From Euryarchaeota archaeon UBA126 (lineage in GTDB: Archaea > Thermoplasmatota > Poseidoniia > Poseidoniales > Thalassarchaeaceae), in assembly GCA_002497025.1 (NCBI GenBank), contig DAMG01000086.1, positions 1 to 12,085 on the forward strand: a DNA stretch of 12,085 bases, in the 5' to 3' direction. A program made the position numbers and the translations under genes. Below the pieces are notes generated by a model that made no database searches, was not told the DNA's origin, and saw nothing but the letters and a program-made list of their open reading frames with translations. This document shows, in pieces, positions 1 to 6,597 of this stretch (its first letter is position 1; each line of letters starts with the position of its first letter).

Positions 1-15
1 GTAAATTGTGTTGAT

Positions 16-339
16 TCATTGACCGGGAAGTCTGAAATCTCCGATGTCTGCATTGCAGATATCGTCCATCTCTTCCACTGAGATCAAAGGGGTTAGCTTT
101 CCACTGAAAGTACCAGAAGCTCCGATATGAAGTGCTAGCTTAGCGATTTTTGCACTATCTGGTACATCCATGATGCACATGAAGTCTGTATCTCCATAGC
201 ACCAGTAGTACGCATCTAGAGTTCCGCCGAGCATTTCTGCAATCCTCGCGGCCTCATCTCTTCGGGCTGTTCCACCTTCTGCCAGTAGTCCAGCCACGCC
301 TTCACTAGTATAGCTCCCCGAAAACATGTATTTGGGCAT
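16..339 (-). CDS. GYD domain protein (small ferredoxin-like fold protein of unknown function)
   Basis: This is a complete 107-residue protein, about the usual length for single-domain GYD proteins. The family pattern is visible: an opening strand with KYMFSGSYTSEG (residues 3-14), a helix with RRDEAARIAEMLGG (26-39), then AYYWCYGDTDFMCIMDVPD (43-61), which is the Tyr/Gly/Asp segment that names the family, and a final helix and strand ending in a Thr-Pro-Leu stretch. GYD proteins are small alpha/beta proteins, probably oligomeric, with no firmly assigned reaction; a ligand-binding or monooxygenase-like fold is often suggested. The ATG at 339 is chosen because the domain starts at residue 3 and a strong TATA-like box lies 26 bp upstream. 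The SDR gene lies 67 bp upstream on the same strand, so a link to redox metabolism is possible but unproven. Confidence 0.82.
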   Translation of the reverse strand: MPKYMFSGSYTSEGVAGLLAEGGTARRDEAARIAEMLGGTLDAYYWCYGDTDFMCIMDVPDSAKIAKLALHIGASGTFSGKLTPLISVEEMDDICNADIGDFRLPGQ

Positions 340-360
340 ATTTTGACGTTATTTTTGGTT

Positions 361-369
361 CTTATATTA
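361..369 (-). promoter_or_regulatory. Archaeal TATA box for the GYD gene
   Basis: On the minus strand this reads TAATATAAG, centred about 26 bp before the ATG at 339. That is the TATA-to-transcription-start distance expected in archaea, so the mRNA would begin at or beside the start codon. No Shine-Dalgarno motif lies between box and ATG, which agrees with a leaderless transcript. Confidence 0.55.
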
Positions 370-406
370 CCATTGTGGGATGATTTCCACTGCGTATTTA
401 TTGTGA

Positions 407-1336
407 TTATTTGGTATACCTTCTTTCTCGTAAATCGTTCTGATATTCTGTACCCAAATCTGAGCCATTTTTTTTAATCCACTCACTGAATGTAATATCT
501 CCTAATGGCTCTTCCTCAGATGCCACCAAGCCGTTCATTAATCCACGAATCTCTGCTCTGGTAATGACTCGGTCACGCAGGAATATTCCCATTATCTGCC
601 CTGCTAACCAACCAACGATTGGAGGGATTGGAATAATCAATCTGCTTACTCCCATACTCTTTCCTATCAAGGATACAAATTCCCTGTAGGTAAATCTCTC
701 TGGTCCGGCAATATCTCTGGTGATATTTTCATCACTTGCTCCAAGTTCAATCGACACCCTTGCTACATCCCGGATATGCACTGGCTGGATAGGATACTTT
801 CCAAAACCGAATACCCCGAATATTGGGAATTTTCTCATTATCCAAGCGATATTATTGATCAGAACATTTCGGCCACCGCCAAAGAATACCGTTGGACGGA
901 CAATGGCGTATGATTGGCCAGATTCCCTGAGTAACCTCTCGGTCTCTACCTTACCTGCGAAGTAAGTCCAACCAGGGGCTTGATCAGGTTTTGCAACACT
1001 GAAATGTACTACTCTCCTAACTCCTGCTTCGGTAGCAGCATCGAACAATTTCTTGCAATTTTGAACCGCGATTCCGTGATCAAAATTCCGTTGATTATCG
1101 TTGTAACGCACCCAATATGTATTGTAGAGTACATCTGCGCCTCTCAGAGACTCGACCAATGATTCGTAATCCTCGAAATTCAATCGGTGAACTTCCACAG
1201 CGCCTTCGAATGGGTCATCTCGAGCGGCTGCATTGGTGAGGGTACGAACCTGTTTGCCTTCGGAGAGGAGTTGCTTGGCTATCCATCTGCCACTATAACC
1301 GAAGGCTCCGGTTACGACATGCAGTTCAGAAGACAT
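407..1336 (-). CDS. NAD(P)-binding atypical/extended SDR protein (NmrA/NDUFA9-like)
   Basis: A 309-residue cytosolic Rossmann-fold protein. The N-terminus carries the dinucleotide-binding glycine motif TGAFGYSG (residues 9-16), followed by an acidic/polar strand and the ADVLYNTYW segment (67-75). A Tyr-x-x-x-Lys pair typical of SDR active sites is present as YFAGK (125-129), followed by YAIVRPTVFFG (143-153) and PVHIRDVA (185-192), both typical of NAD-dependent epimerase/NmrA/NDUFA9-like proteins. The C-terminal third (about 205-309) is the variable substrate domain, with a hydrophobic stretch IIPIPPIVGWLAGQIMGIFL that may touch the membrane. The substrate cannot be read from sequence; candidates are quinone- or isoprenoid-linked oxidoreductase or sugar-nucleotide chemistry. 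The ATG at 1336 directly precedes the glycine motif, so the start is secure. Confidence 0.82.
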   Translation of the reverse strand: MSSELHVVTGAFGYSGRWIAKQLLSEGKQVRTLTNAAARDDPFEGAVEVHRLNFEDYESLVESLRGADVLYNTYWVRYNDNQRNFDHGIAVQNCKKLFDAATEAGVRRVVHFSVAKPDQAPGWTYFAGKVETERLLRESGQSYAIVRPTVFFGGGRNVLINNIAWIMRKFPIFGVFGFGKYPIQPVHIRDVARVSIELGASDENITRDIAGPERFTYREFVSLIGKSMGVSRLIIPIPPIVGWLAGQIMGIFLRDRVITRAEIRGLMNGLVASEEEPLGDITFSEWIKKNGSDLGTEYQNDLRERRYTK

Positions 1337-1355
1337 TGTTATTGGCCACGCCCGT

Positions 1356-1363
1356 CTTTATCT
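1356..1363 (-). promoter_or_regulatory. Possible TATA box for the SDR gene
   Basis: Minus-strand AGATAAAG is centred about 23 bp before the ATG at 1336 in a 26-bp intergenic gap. It overlaps the TGA stop of the upstream lipoprotein gene. The position suits a leaderless start and no Shine-Dalgarno motif is seen, but the match is only moderate and co-transcription with the upstream gene is equally possible. Confidence 0.35.
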
Positions 1364-2133
1364 CAAGGACTTGGTGGAGATTCGACTTCCTCATATAGAA
1401 TTGATATCGAATGATCTATGTCTATGTAATCTTGACCACTATCATAACTAATTCTTAGGTCGTGAACTTCGTTTGTTATTCTGTGATGTACCTTCCAATT
1501 TGCGATTTCCCCCTCGTCAACAGTGGTTGGACGAATCAAGCAAGCATCGTCCGCTTCGTCAAAAAGACGCCAAGTGATTTCCACTTCTCTGCCACCTCCC
1601 ACATTCTCGATTAGTTCAGGATTTTCTACATCTGAGTCAATTATTATCATCGAAGGATATGGCCCCCCATTCTTCGGTATAGAATCAATTTCGAGTGAAT
1701 TTGGCTCATTTGTTGTATCTTCATTCCATTCGATATTGAGTTCAATTCTTACAACAATTGTTAGGTTCTCTCTCGCTTCCATTTCATTGATAGTAAATGC
1801 ATCTAGATAGTATATTCCGTGCTCATAGAATTCAAGCGAGACCGTTTGTGACGATTCTGCGGCTACAATAATCGGACTTCGTCCATCATTGGGGTCAATT
1901 CCAAAACTGACTAACTGATACTCCGATATTGTTTTTGAAAAATCGAAATCTAGGATGATGTTCGATGTGGATTCTAACTCTCCATCGACGTATGTTTGAA
2001 CAATTGTGCCATTCGTTAATTGAAAATTAACCACAAGGTCAATTCCTCCATCTCCTTTGTTTTCAGAAAGGCATCCAGCAGTCGCCGAAGTCAGTAATAA
2101 TACCGCCAATATCACAACTGGGTTGAAGCGCAC
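1363..2133 (-). CDS. Secreted lipoprotein of unknown function
   Basis: A 256-residue protein, not recognised as a named family. It opens with a short basic start, a hydrophobic segment (residues 5-19) and a lipobox-like TAGC ending at Cys21, so it is probably exported and lipid-anchored on the outer face of the cytoplasmic membrane. The mature part is acidic, predicted mostly beta-strand, and looks like two beta-sandwich-like parts (about 30-135 and 145-250), with N-glycosylation sequons at Asn41 and Asn123. The tail ends in a short Pro/Ser stretch. Translation must start at GTG 2133: the next in-frame upstream triplets reach a stop (minus-strand TGA at 2146-2148) with no other start. The large surface protein gene is 46 bp upstream on the same strand, so both belong to the envelope, though a functional partnership is only a guess. 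Confidence 0.7.
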   Translation of the reverse strand: MRFNPVVILAVLLLTSATAGCLSENKGDGGIDLVVNFQLTNGTIVQTYVDGELESTSNIILDFDFSKTISEYQLVSFGIDPNDGRSPIIVAAESSQTVSLEFYEHGIYYLDAFTINEMEARENLTIVVRIELNIEWNEDTTNEPNSLEIDSIPKNGGPYPSMIIIDSDVENPELIENVGGGREVEITWRLFDEADDACLIRPTTVDEGEIANWKVHHRITNEVHDLRISYDSGQDYIDIDHSISILYEEVESPPSP

Positions 2134-2154
2134 GATTGAATCAAATCAATTCCT

Positions 2155-2162
2155 GATTTAAC
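2155..2162 (-). promoter_or_regulatory. Weak TATA-like box for the lipoprotein gene
   Basis: Minus-strand GTTAAATC is centred about 25 bp before the GTG start at 2133, in the 46-bp gap after the surface-protein stop. Position fits a leaderless promoter but the sequence match is weak. Confidence 0.28.
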
Positions 2163-2179
2163 AGAAATGGTTTGCCGTT

Positions 2180-4783
2180 CTAATCAGAATCTTCCTCAAC
2201 TTCTACTTCCAATACCTCTTCTAGTGATGGAGGTGGAGGAATCTGAGATTCCGATTCCTTTAGGAATGACTCGTTTCTAGAATAGGCAATTGCTCCCAAA
2301 ATTAGCAAGAAAGAAATTGCGAATGCGATTCCAATTCCGCCTGAAAATAGCTCTGTGATTCCTTGCTTATCCATTGCATCGCAGATTCCATCATTGTCTG
2401 AATCTGTTGGCCAATCATCGCCATCCATTGAGTCTGTTCCACATTCCTCTTCGTCCAAATCGCTCCAATCATCGCCATCTCTGTCGGCATCTATTGAATC
2501 ATCAATACCATCACCGTCGGTGTCTAACCAGCGATTAGCATCAAGTGGGAAGTCGTCTTCTGTGTCCAGATATCCATCGTTGTCGTCATCTGTATCTTCC
2601 TCTATTGAACCGGTTAACCCAGATTTGTGTCTGTCCGGAAGGCCGTCTCCATCTGTATCCAAACCCATTGCTGGATCCAATGGCCAAGCATCTACAACAT
2701 CCTCTACTCCATCTCCGTCATCATCGGTATCTTCCTCTAAAGAAGTAGGGCAATTTGGAATAACAAAAGAATCCGGTCGGCCATCTCCATCCGAATCAAT
2801 GTAGGCGCATGCTTCGTTTGAGAAGGCGTCTTGATGATCTTTCCAATCATCATTATCGTCATCATCATCCTGATTATCTCCGATGCCATCCATATCATTG
2901 TCTACCCATTCTTCGGGGTTGTAAGGAAATGCGTCTTCGACGTCAAGATAGCCGTCATCATCATCATCATTGTCGAGATTATTACAGATATTATCACCAT
3001 CACTATCGATTGGCATGGAGGTTGGATCTATTGGTGAGTGAGAGCAAGCAATTTCTTCCGAATCTAACCAACCGTCATTGTCGTCATCCAAGTCTTCCGT
3101 GATGTCGTTGCAGCCATCTAAGTCATTGTCGGTAGAGGCATCACTTGTCCAACCTTCATCTCCTGCAGGACAGTTGTCCAATTCGTTGACTACTCCATCT
3201 CTATCAAAATCTAGAATCATTACTCGGATTAGGGTGGCATTTTCAACTGAGTTGAAAGTATGCCCCCCCATTGTGATACTACAGTCATTCTCATTATCTT
3301 CACTGTAACAATTTGGTATCGACATTGCTATGTCGCCAAAGTCATTTTGCAATACTTGAGATACTGGAGAAGCAGACCTAGTTGTGGAGTATACTCCTCG
3401 AATCCAATCGCTGTTTGCTTCATCATCAACCTTCAATGCCCAACCGATTCCGTAAGAACGACCATTGTGTGTTTTCCCAGCAACTTCGATTGTACAAGGT
3501 GTGATTTGCCAACAACCGGAACCTGCAACTACAATTTCACCATTTGAACCTACAGAAGCTGAATGGATGTAAGCATCTCCAGTTTCATCAGAATCCCAAA
3601 GGCCCTCCCATTCTTGGTTCTCATGGTTTAAGATAGCCCACCAAGCATCTGAACTACCTGAATTATTTACCCAATATCCGGTAACTGTGAAGTTGCTAGA
3701 ATAATGGTTGCCACCTACAAGTACCCTGTTATCATCTAGTGGCACCATGACTTGAACATAATCAACTCCGCCCCCTCCGATTTTTTCGTACCATTGGTAA
3801 GTCCCATTGGCAGAATATTTTGCCACGAAACCATCCTGACTGGTGATTACGTCATCGGGCGACAATCTGAATGCACAAGTATCGAGAAATGTACTATCAT
3901 GACAAACCGAACCAGTCACCAAGACACCACCATCAGATGTGGCGACGATACCCATTTGCTGGAGTGACCAGTACCCGCCTCCAAGTGTATGGTCCTCTGT
4001 GGAGCTACCGAGTGTCTTTACCCAATTAATAGAACCATCAGAGGATAATTTGGCAATAAATATGTCCGCACCTCCCTTGCTTAGCGGACCTTGAACTCCC
4101 TCGGCTGAATTCAATCTGCATTGGGAGGTACCAACATCACAAAATGTACCCTGAAGGTATATTTCGCCATTCGGCCCCTCGTCCAAACTGTGGATTAAGT
4201 CATTTCCATCCGACCAAAAAGCCCGGGACCAGATTACCTCTCCAGAGGGGTCCATTCTGAAAATAAATGCGTCCAAGTTTCTTCCAGGTGCCTCAAGCAG
4301 CATATTGTCACCTTGAAAATAACATTCGTTTGAAAGCCAACAAAAACCACCGGCTACTAGGACATCACCATTCTCTAGAACAATTATCTCATCAATTCTA
4401 TCACCGTATCCACTGTGAAAGAGATGAGCTGCGATTCTGTTCCCTCCATTGTCCATTACCGCGACATACGATGGAGTGAAACTCAGTGTTGTTTCGGTTC
4501 CAGATTGCGAGGTTAATTCACACTCAAAAGTAGAACTTACTTCAGTACTTGAACGACCACATAATGAGCCACCATAATACAGATTTCCAGAATCATCGTA
4601 ATCCATTCCATTTACAGTCTCGGCATACAACGAATCATCAACAAGATGCAAAGGATCTGGAACATTATTTCCGCTTCTCATTTGCATTGAGTCTGAGTTT
4701 AGTTCTCTTGTTTGTTCAATCGCAGAAGAAAGTGACATCAACAGTAGAATGCTCACTGTAACCATGACGGATATTTTACGCAT
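2180..4783 (-). CDS. Large secreted, membrane-anchored propeller / thrombospondin type 3 repeat surface protein
   Basis: An 867-residue cell-surface protein. Residues 1-21 form a signal peptide (basic start, hydrophobic core, SLSSA). Residues about 55-520 hold seven repeats of roughly 62-78 residues of the kind seen in SBBP/PQQ-like beta-propellers, with motifs such as NGEIYLQG, GGVLVTG and DIFIAKLSSDGSINW. Residues 525-804 are Asp-rich thrombospondin type 3 repeats (DTDGDGLPD, DDDNDGYLD and kin), which bind calcium in known families. A single membrane helix (about 814-834) is followed by basic residues and a short tail rich in Pro and Glu, so the bulk should sit outside the cell. Sequons at Asn326, 364, 373 and 515 suggest glycosylation. 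Its role is unknown; adhesion or polymer/ligand binding are reasonable guesses. The ATG at 4783 starts the signal peptide and has a TATA-like box 26 bp upstream. Confidence 0.8.
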   Translation of the reverse strand: MRKISVMVTVSILLLMSLSSAIEQTRELNSDSMQMRSGNNVPDPLHLVDDSLYAETVNGMDYDDSGNLYYGGSLCGRSSTEVSSTFECELTSQSGTETTLSFTPSYVAVMDNGGNRIAAHLFHSGYGDRIDEIIVLENGDVLVAGGFCWLSNECYFQGDNMLLEAPGRNLDAFIFRMDPSGEVIWSRAFWSDGNDLIHSLDEGPNGEIYLQGTFCDVGTSQCRLNSAEGVQGPLSKGGADIFIAKLSSDGSINWVKTLGSSTEDHTLGGGYWSLQQMGIVATSDGGVLVTGSVCHDSTFLDTCAFRLSPDDVITSQDGFVAKYSANGTYQWYEKIGGGGVDYVQVMVPLDDNRVLVGGNHYSSNFTVTGYWVNNSGSSDAWWAILNHENQEWEGLWDSDETGDAYIHSASVGSNGEIVVAGSGCWQITPCTIEVAGKTHNGRSYGIGWALKVDDEANSDWIRGVYSTTRSASPVSQVLQNDFGDIAMSIPNCYSEDNENDCSITMGGHTFNSVENATLIRVMILDFDRDGVVNELDNCPAGDEGWTSDASTDNDLDGCNDITEDLDDDNDGWLDSEEIACSHSPIDPTSMPIDSDGDNICNNLDNDDDDDGYLDVEDAFPYNPEEWVDNDMDGIGDNQDDDDDNDDWKDHQDAFSNEACAYIDSDGDGRPDSFVIPNCPTSLEEDTDDDGDGVEDVVDAWPLDPAMGLDTDGDGLPDRHKSGLTGSIEEDTDDDNDGYLDTEDDFPLDANRWLDTDGDGIDDSIDADRDGDDWSDLDEEECGTDSMDGDDWPTDSDNDGICDAMDKQGITELFSGGIGIAFAISFLLILGAIAYSRNESFLKESESQIPPPPSLEEVLEVEVEEDSD
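2372..3211 (-). repeat. Asp-rich thrombospondin type 3 (calcium-binding) repeat block within the surface protein
   Basis: Residues 525-804 of the surface protein contain about 14 copies of a D-x-D-x-D-G-x-x-D type motif. A longer unit of about 28-50 residues recurs three times, in the form D-A/D-W/F-P-x-D/N-P/A, then DTDGDG-type motif (starting near residues 617, 697 and 743). Eight cysteines (538, 558, 580, 600, 659, 678, 781, 801) are spread through it. At DNA level this gives runs of ATC/ATCATC on the plus strand, for example near 2956-2972, and produces spurious Ser-rich open frames on the opposite strand. Confidence 0.75.
3224..4621 (-). repeat. Seven propeller-type repeats, six with a paired cysteine hairpin
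   Basis: Each repeat has a strand motif ending in Gly followed shortly by a cysteine and a second cysteine 6-13 residues later. The pairs are C75/C88, C148/C154, C215/C222, C294/C303, C424/C430 and C492/C501 of the surface protein. The fifth repeat, at residues about 355-371, keeps the strand motif (VLVGGNHY) but lacks both cysteines. Repeat spacing is roughly 62-78 residues, and seven units fit a seven-bladed beta-propeller. Confidence 0.6.
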
Positions 4784-4803
4784 GACCCGAAAGAAATTCT
4801 CTT

Positions 4804-4815
4804 GTATTTTATTTT
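4804..4815 (-). promoter_or_regulatory. TATA box for the propeller/TSP3 surface protein gene
   Basis: Minus-strand AAAATAAAATAC is centred about 26 bp before the ATG at 4783. No Shine-Dalgarno motif is found before the ATG (minus strand reads TTTCTTTCGGGTC just upstream), so a leaderless transcript is likely. The box lies in the 66-bp gap after the pckA stop codon, giving this gene its own promoter. Confidence 0.5.
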
Positions 4816-4849
4816 CTCCAATGACGATTCACATTCGATTCAATACGAA

Positions 4850-6466
4850 TCAAAGTAGGACCTTTGGAGATGATGCTAGTACTTCCTTACTACATCCGTC
4901 TTCATACTGTTGGAAATTTTCAGTAAACATTTGCGCTAGAAGGTTTGCCACATTGTCATATCTTTGCTTGTCAGACCATGTCTCTCGTGGTTGTAGAATT
5001 TCACTAGGGACGCCCTCACATTCTAAGGGTACTGAGAAGCCAAAACGCTCATCTTCTACAAAGATTACATCTTCCAAATCACCGCGTAGTGCTGCATTTA
5101 ACAGTGCGCGAGTCCAGCGAATTTTGATCCGATTAGATTCGCCATATCCGCCGGCCACCCACCCAGTGTTTATGAGCCAACAATTAGCATTTTGCTCGCT
5201 AATCTTCTGCGATAACAAATCAGCGTAAATGCTCGGGTGGCGGGGCATAAATGGGGCGCCAAAACAAGTCGAGAATGTCGCCTGAGGCTCAGTTACTCCA
5301 ATTTCTGTTCCAGCAACCTTTGCTGTATAACCTGACATGAAGTGGTAAGCGGCTTGGTCCGGGGTTAATCGAGAAAGAGGAGGTAGGACTCCGAAGGCAT
5401 CGCAAGTCAGGAAAACAACGTTCTTTGGATGGCCTGCGGTAGAATCTTCGGTTCTATTTTCTATGGCTTCAATTGGATAGGACGCTCGAGTGTTCTGGGT
5501 AAGAGTTCCATCATCGAAATCTGGAACTCCATTTGAATCGAGGATGACATTCTCCAAAATAGTTCCAGGCATTCGAGTTGTAGCATAGATTTCTGGTTCG
5601 TCTTCCTTGGACAAACCGATTAATTTTGCATAGCACCCTCCTTCGAAATTGAATACACCATCATCTGACCAACCATGTTCGTCATCGCCGACTAATGCCC
5701 TATGAGGATCTGCCGAAAGAGTTGTCTTTCCGGTTCCGGATAATCCAAAGAAAAGGGCTGAATCCTCACCATCTGTATTTGCCGAGCAATGCATTGGCAT
5801 GATACCTCTTTCTGGGAGAATGTGATTCATTATGGTGAAGATGGCTTTCTTGATTTCACCCGCGTAATGAGTTCCACCAATAATTACCAAACCTCTATCT
5901 AAGGCTAATATCACGAAAACACCGGAATTAACGCCATCAAATTCAGGGTCAGCAAGTAAGTCCGGAGCGTGTAGAATTGTGTATTCAGGAACGTGATCGC
6001 TCAATTGAGAGGGTTCACTGCGAACGAACATATTGTGGAAGAAAGCAGCGTGCCATGCCTTCTCAGTAACTAGACGTACTGGCATTGCGTAGTTTGTGTC
6101 TGCGCCACAATGGGCATCTTTGACGAATAATTGGTCTGCAGAGTCAAGGTGGGATTGCACCTTCTTCAGAAGATTCTCAAACACCCAGCGACTTGTTGGA
6201 CGATTCACCTTACCCCACCAAACATGGTCTGCATATCCTGGTTCATCGACTATGAATCGGTCATTTGGTGAACGCCCAGTTCGTTCTCCGGTGGTTGCAA
6301 GTAAAACGCCATGAGCAGTCATCTCTGCTTCACCACCCTCTACTGCCCTTCCGTGCAATTCATCGGAAGACAGATTCCAATGTACTGAGCCGTTAGGATT
6401 CAATCCATGCGAGGACAGAGGAGTCCCCGAGGCGGCGGTTGTGGACGAGCGCGAGGTGCCCTCCAT
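4850..6466 (-). CDS. pckA: Phosphoenolpyruvate carboxykinase (ATP)
   Basis: A 538-residue cytosolic enzyme, almost the same length as Escherichia coli PckA (540). It catalyses oxaloacetate + ATP to phosphoenolpyruvate + ADP + CO2, the entry step of gluconeogenesis. Key parts are in order: substrate-binding Arg65 in GRSPNDR; the metal/substrate segment GGTHYAGEIKK with Tyr201 and Lys207; His226 in MPMHCSAN; the kinase-1a P-loop GLSGTGKT (241-248); the metal-binding kinase-2 segment VGDDEHGW (259-266); and Arg327 in NTRASYP. All residues expected for catalysis are present, so it should be active. The P-loop form and overall sequence mark the ATP-type, not the GTP-type. The first 20 or so residues are a low-complexity Ser/Thr extension. 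ATG 6466 is supported by alignment length and by a GAGG motif 8 nt upstream. Other decarboxylating or anaplerotic genes are not in view. Confidence 0.97.
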   Translation of the reverse strand: MEGTSRSSTTAASGTPLSSHGLNPNGSVHWNLSSDELHGRAVEGGEAEMTAHGVLLATTGERTGRSPNDRFIVDEPGYADHVWWGKVNRPTSRWVFENLLKKVQSHLDSADQLFVKDAHCGADTNYAMPVRLVTEKAWHAAFFHNMFVRSEPSQLSDHVPEYTILHAPDLLADPEFDGVNSGVFVILALDRGLVIIGGTHYAGEIKKAIFTIMNHILPERGIMPMHCSANTDGEDSALFFGLSGTGKTTLSADPHRALVGDDEHGWSDDGVFNFEGGCYAKLIGLSKEDEPEIYATTRMPGTILENVILDSNGVPDFDDGTLTQNTRASYPIEAIENRTEDSTAGHPKNVVFLTCDAFGVLPPLSRLTPDQAAYHFMSGYTAKVAGTEIGVTEPQATFSTCFGAPFMPRHPSIYADLLSQKISEQNANCWLINTGWVAGGYGESNRIKIRWTRALLNAALRGDLEDVIFVEDERFGFSVPLECEGVPSEILQPRETWSDKQRYDNVANLLAQMFTENFQQYEDGCSKEVLASSPKVLL

Positions 6467-6597
6467 GTATCCCGCCTCAGATGTTTACCTTTCAACCATT
6501 ACGGATAACCCGTCGAAAGAATTTCTCTAGGATATTGTAATTCAACTAACCCTTGACGGGGATGCGATTATCGTAGAATGCCGTTCCTCGCGAGCGC
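6467..6597. promoter_or_regulatory. Divergent promoter region between pckA and the giant membrane protein
   Basis: This 131-bp gap separates two head-to-head genes and must hold both promoters. For pckA (minus strand) a Shine-Dalgarno-like GAGG lies at 6475-6478, 8 nt before the ATG, and an AT-rich stretch TTACAATATCC at 6530-6540 could serve as a TATA box with a short leader. For the plus-strand gene, GATTATCGTA at 6566-6575 is centred about 27 bp before the GTG at 6598, a weak match to a leaderless TATA box; GATATTGTAATT at 6531-6542 is an alternative with a leader. No clear inverted-repeat operator was found. Confidence 0.45.

Noticed and set aside
340..406. Possible terminator or small RNA between the SDR and GYD genes
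   Set aside because: No convincing hairpin or minus-strand T-run was seen; the TATA box of the GYD gene is the only supportable element.
2355..2804. Ser-rich 149-codon open frame on the plus strand
   Set aside because: It is the antisense shadow of the Asp-rich repeats (GAT/GAC codons read backwards as ATC/TC-rich triplets) and has no independent protein features.
2372..3211. Regular DNA repeats that could suggest a CRISPR or satellite array
   Set aside because: The repeats are in frame, vary freely at third positions and encode TSP3 motifs; there are no constant repeats separated by unique spacers.
3262..3269. Run of seven C bases in the surface protein gene, a possible phase-variable tract or sequencing slip
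   Set aside because: The reading frame is intact on both sides and the repeat pattern continues uninterrupted, so there is no evidence of a frameshift.
4749..5228. 159-codon plus-strand open frame covering the pckA 3' end
   Set aside because: Antisense to pckA, whose C-terminus aligns over this whole stretch with known PEPCKs.
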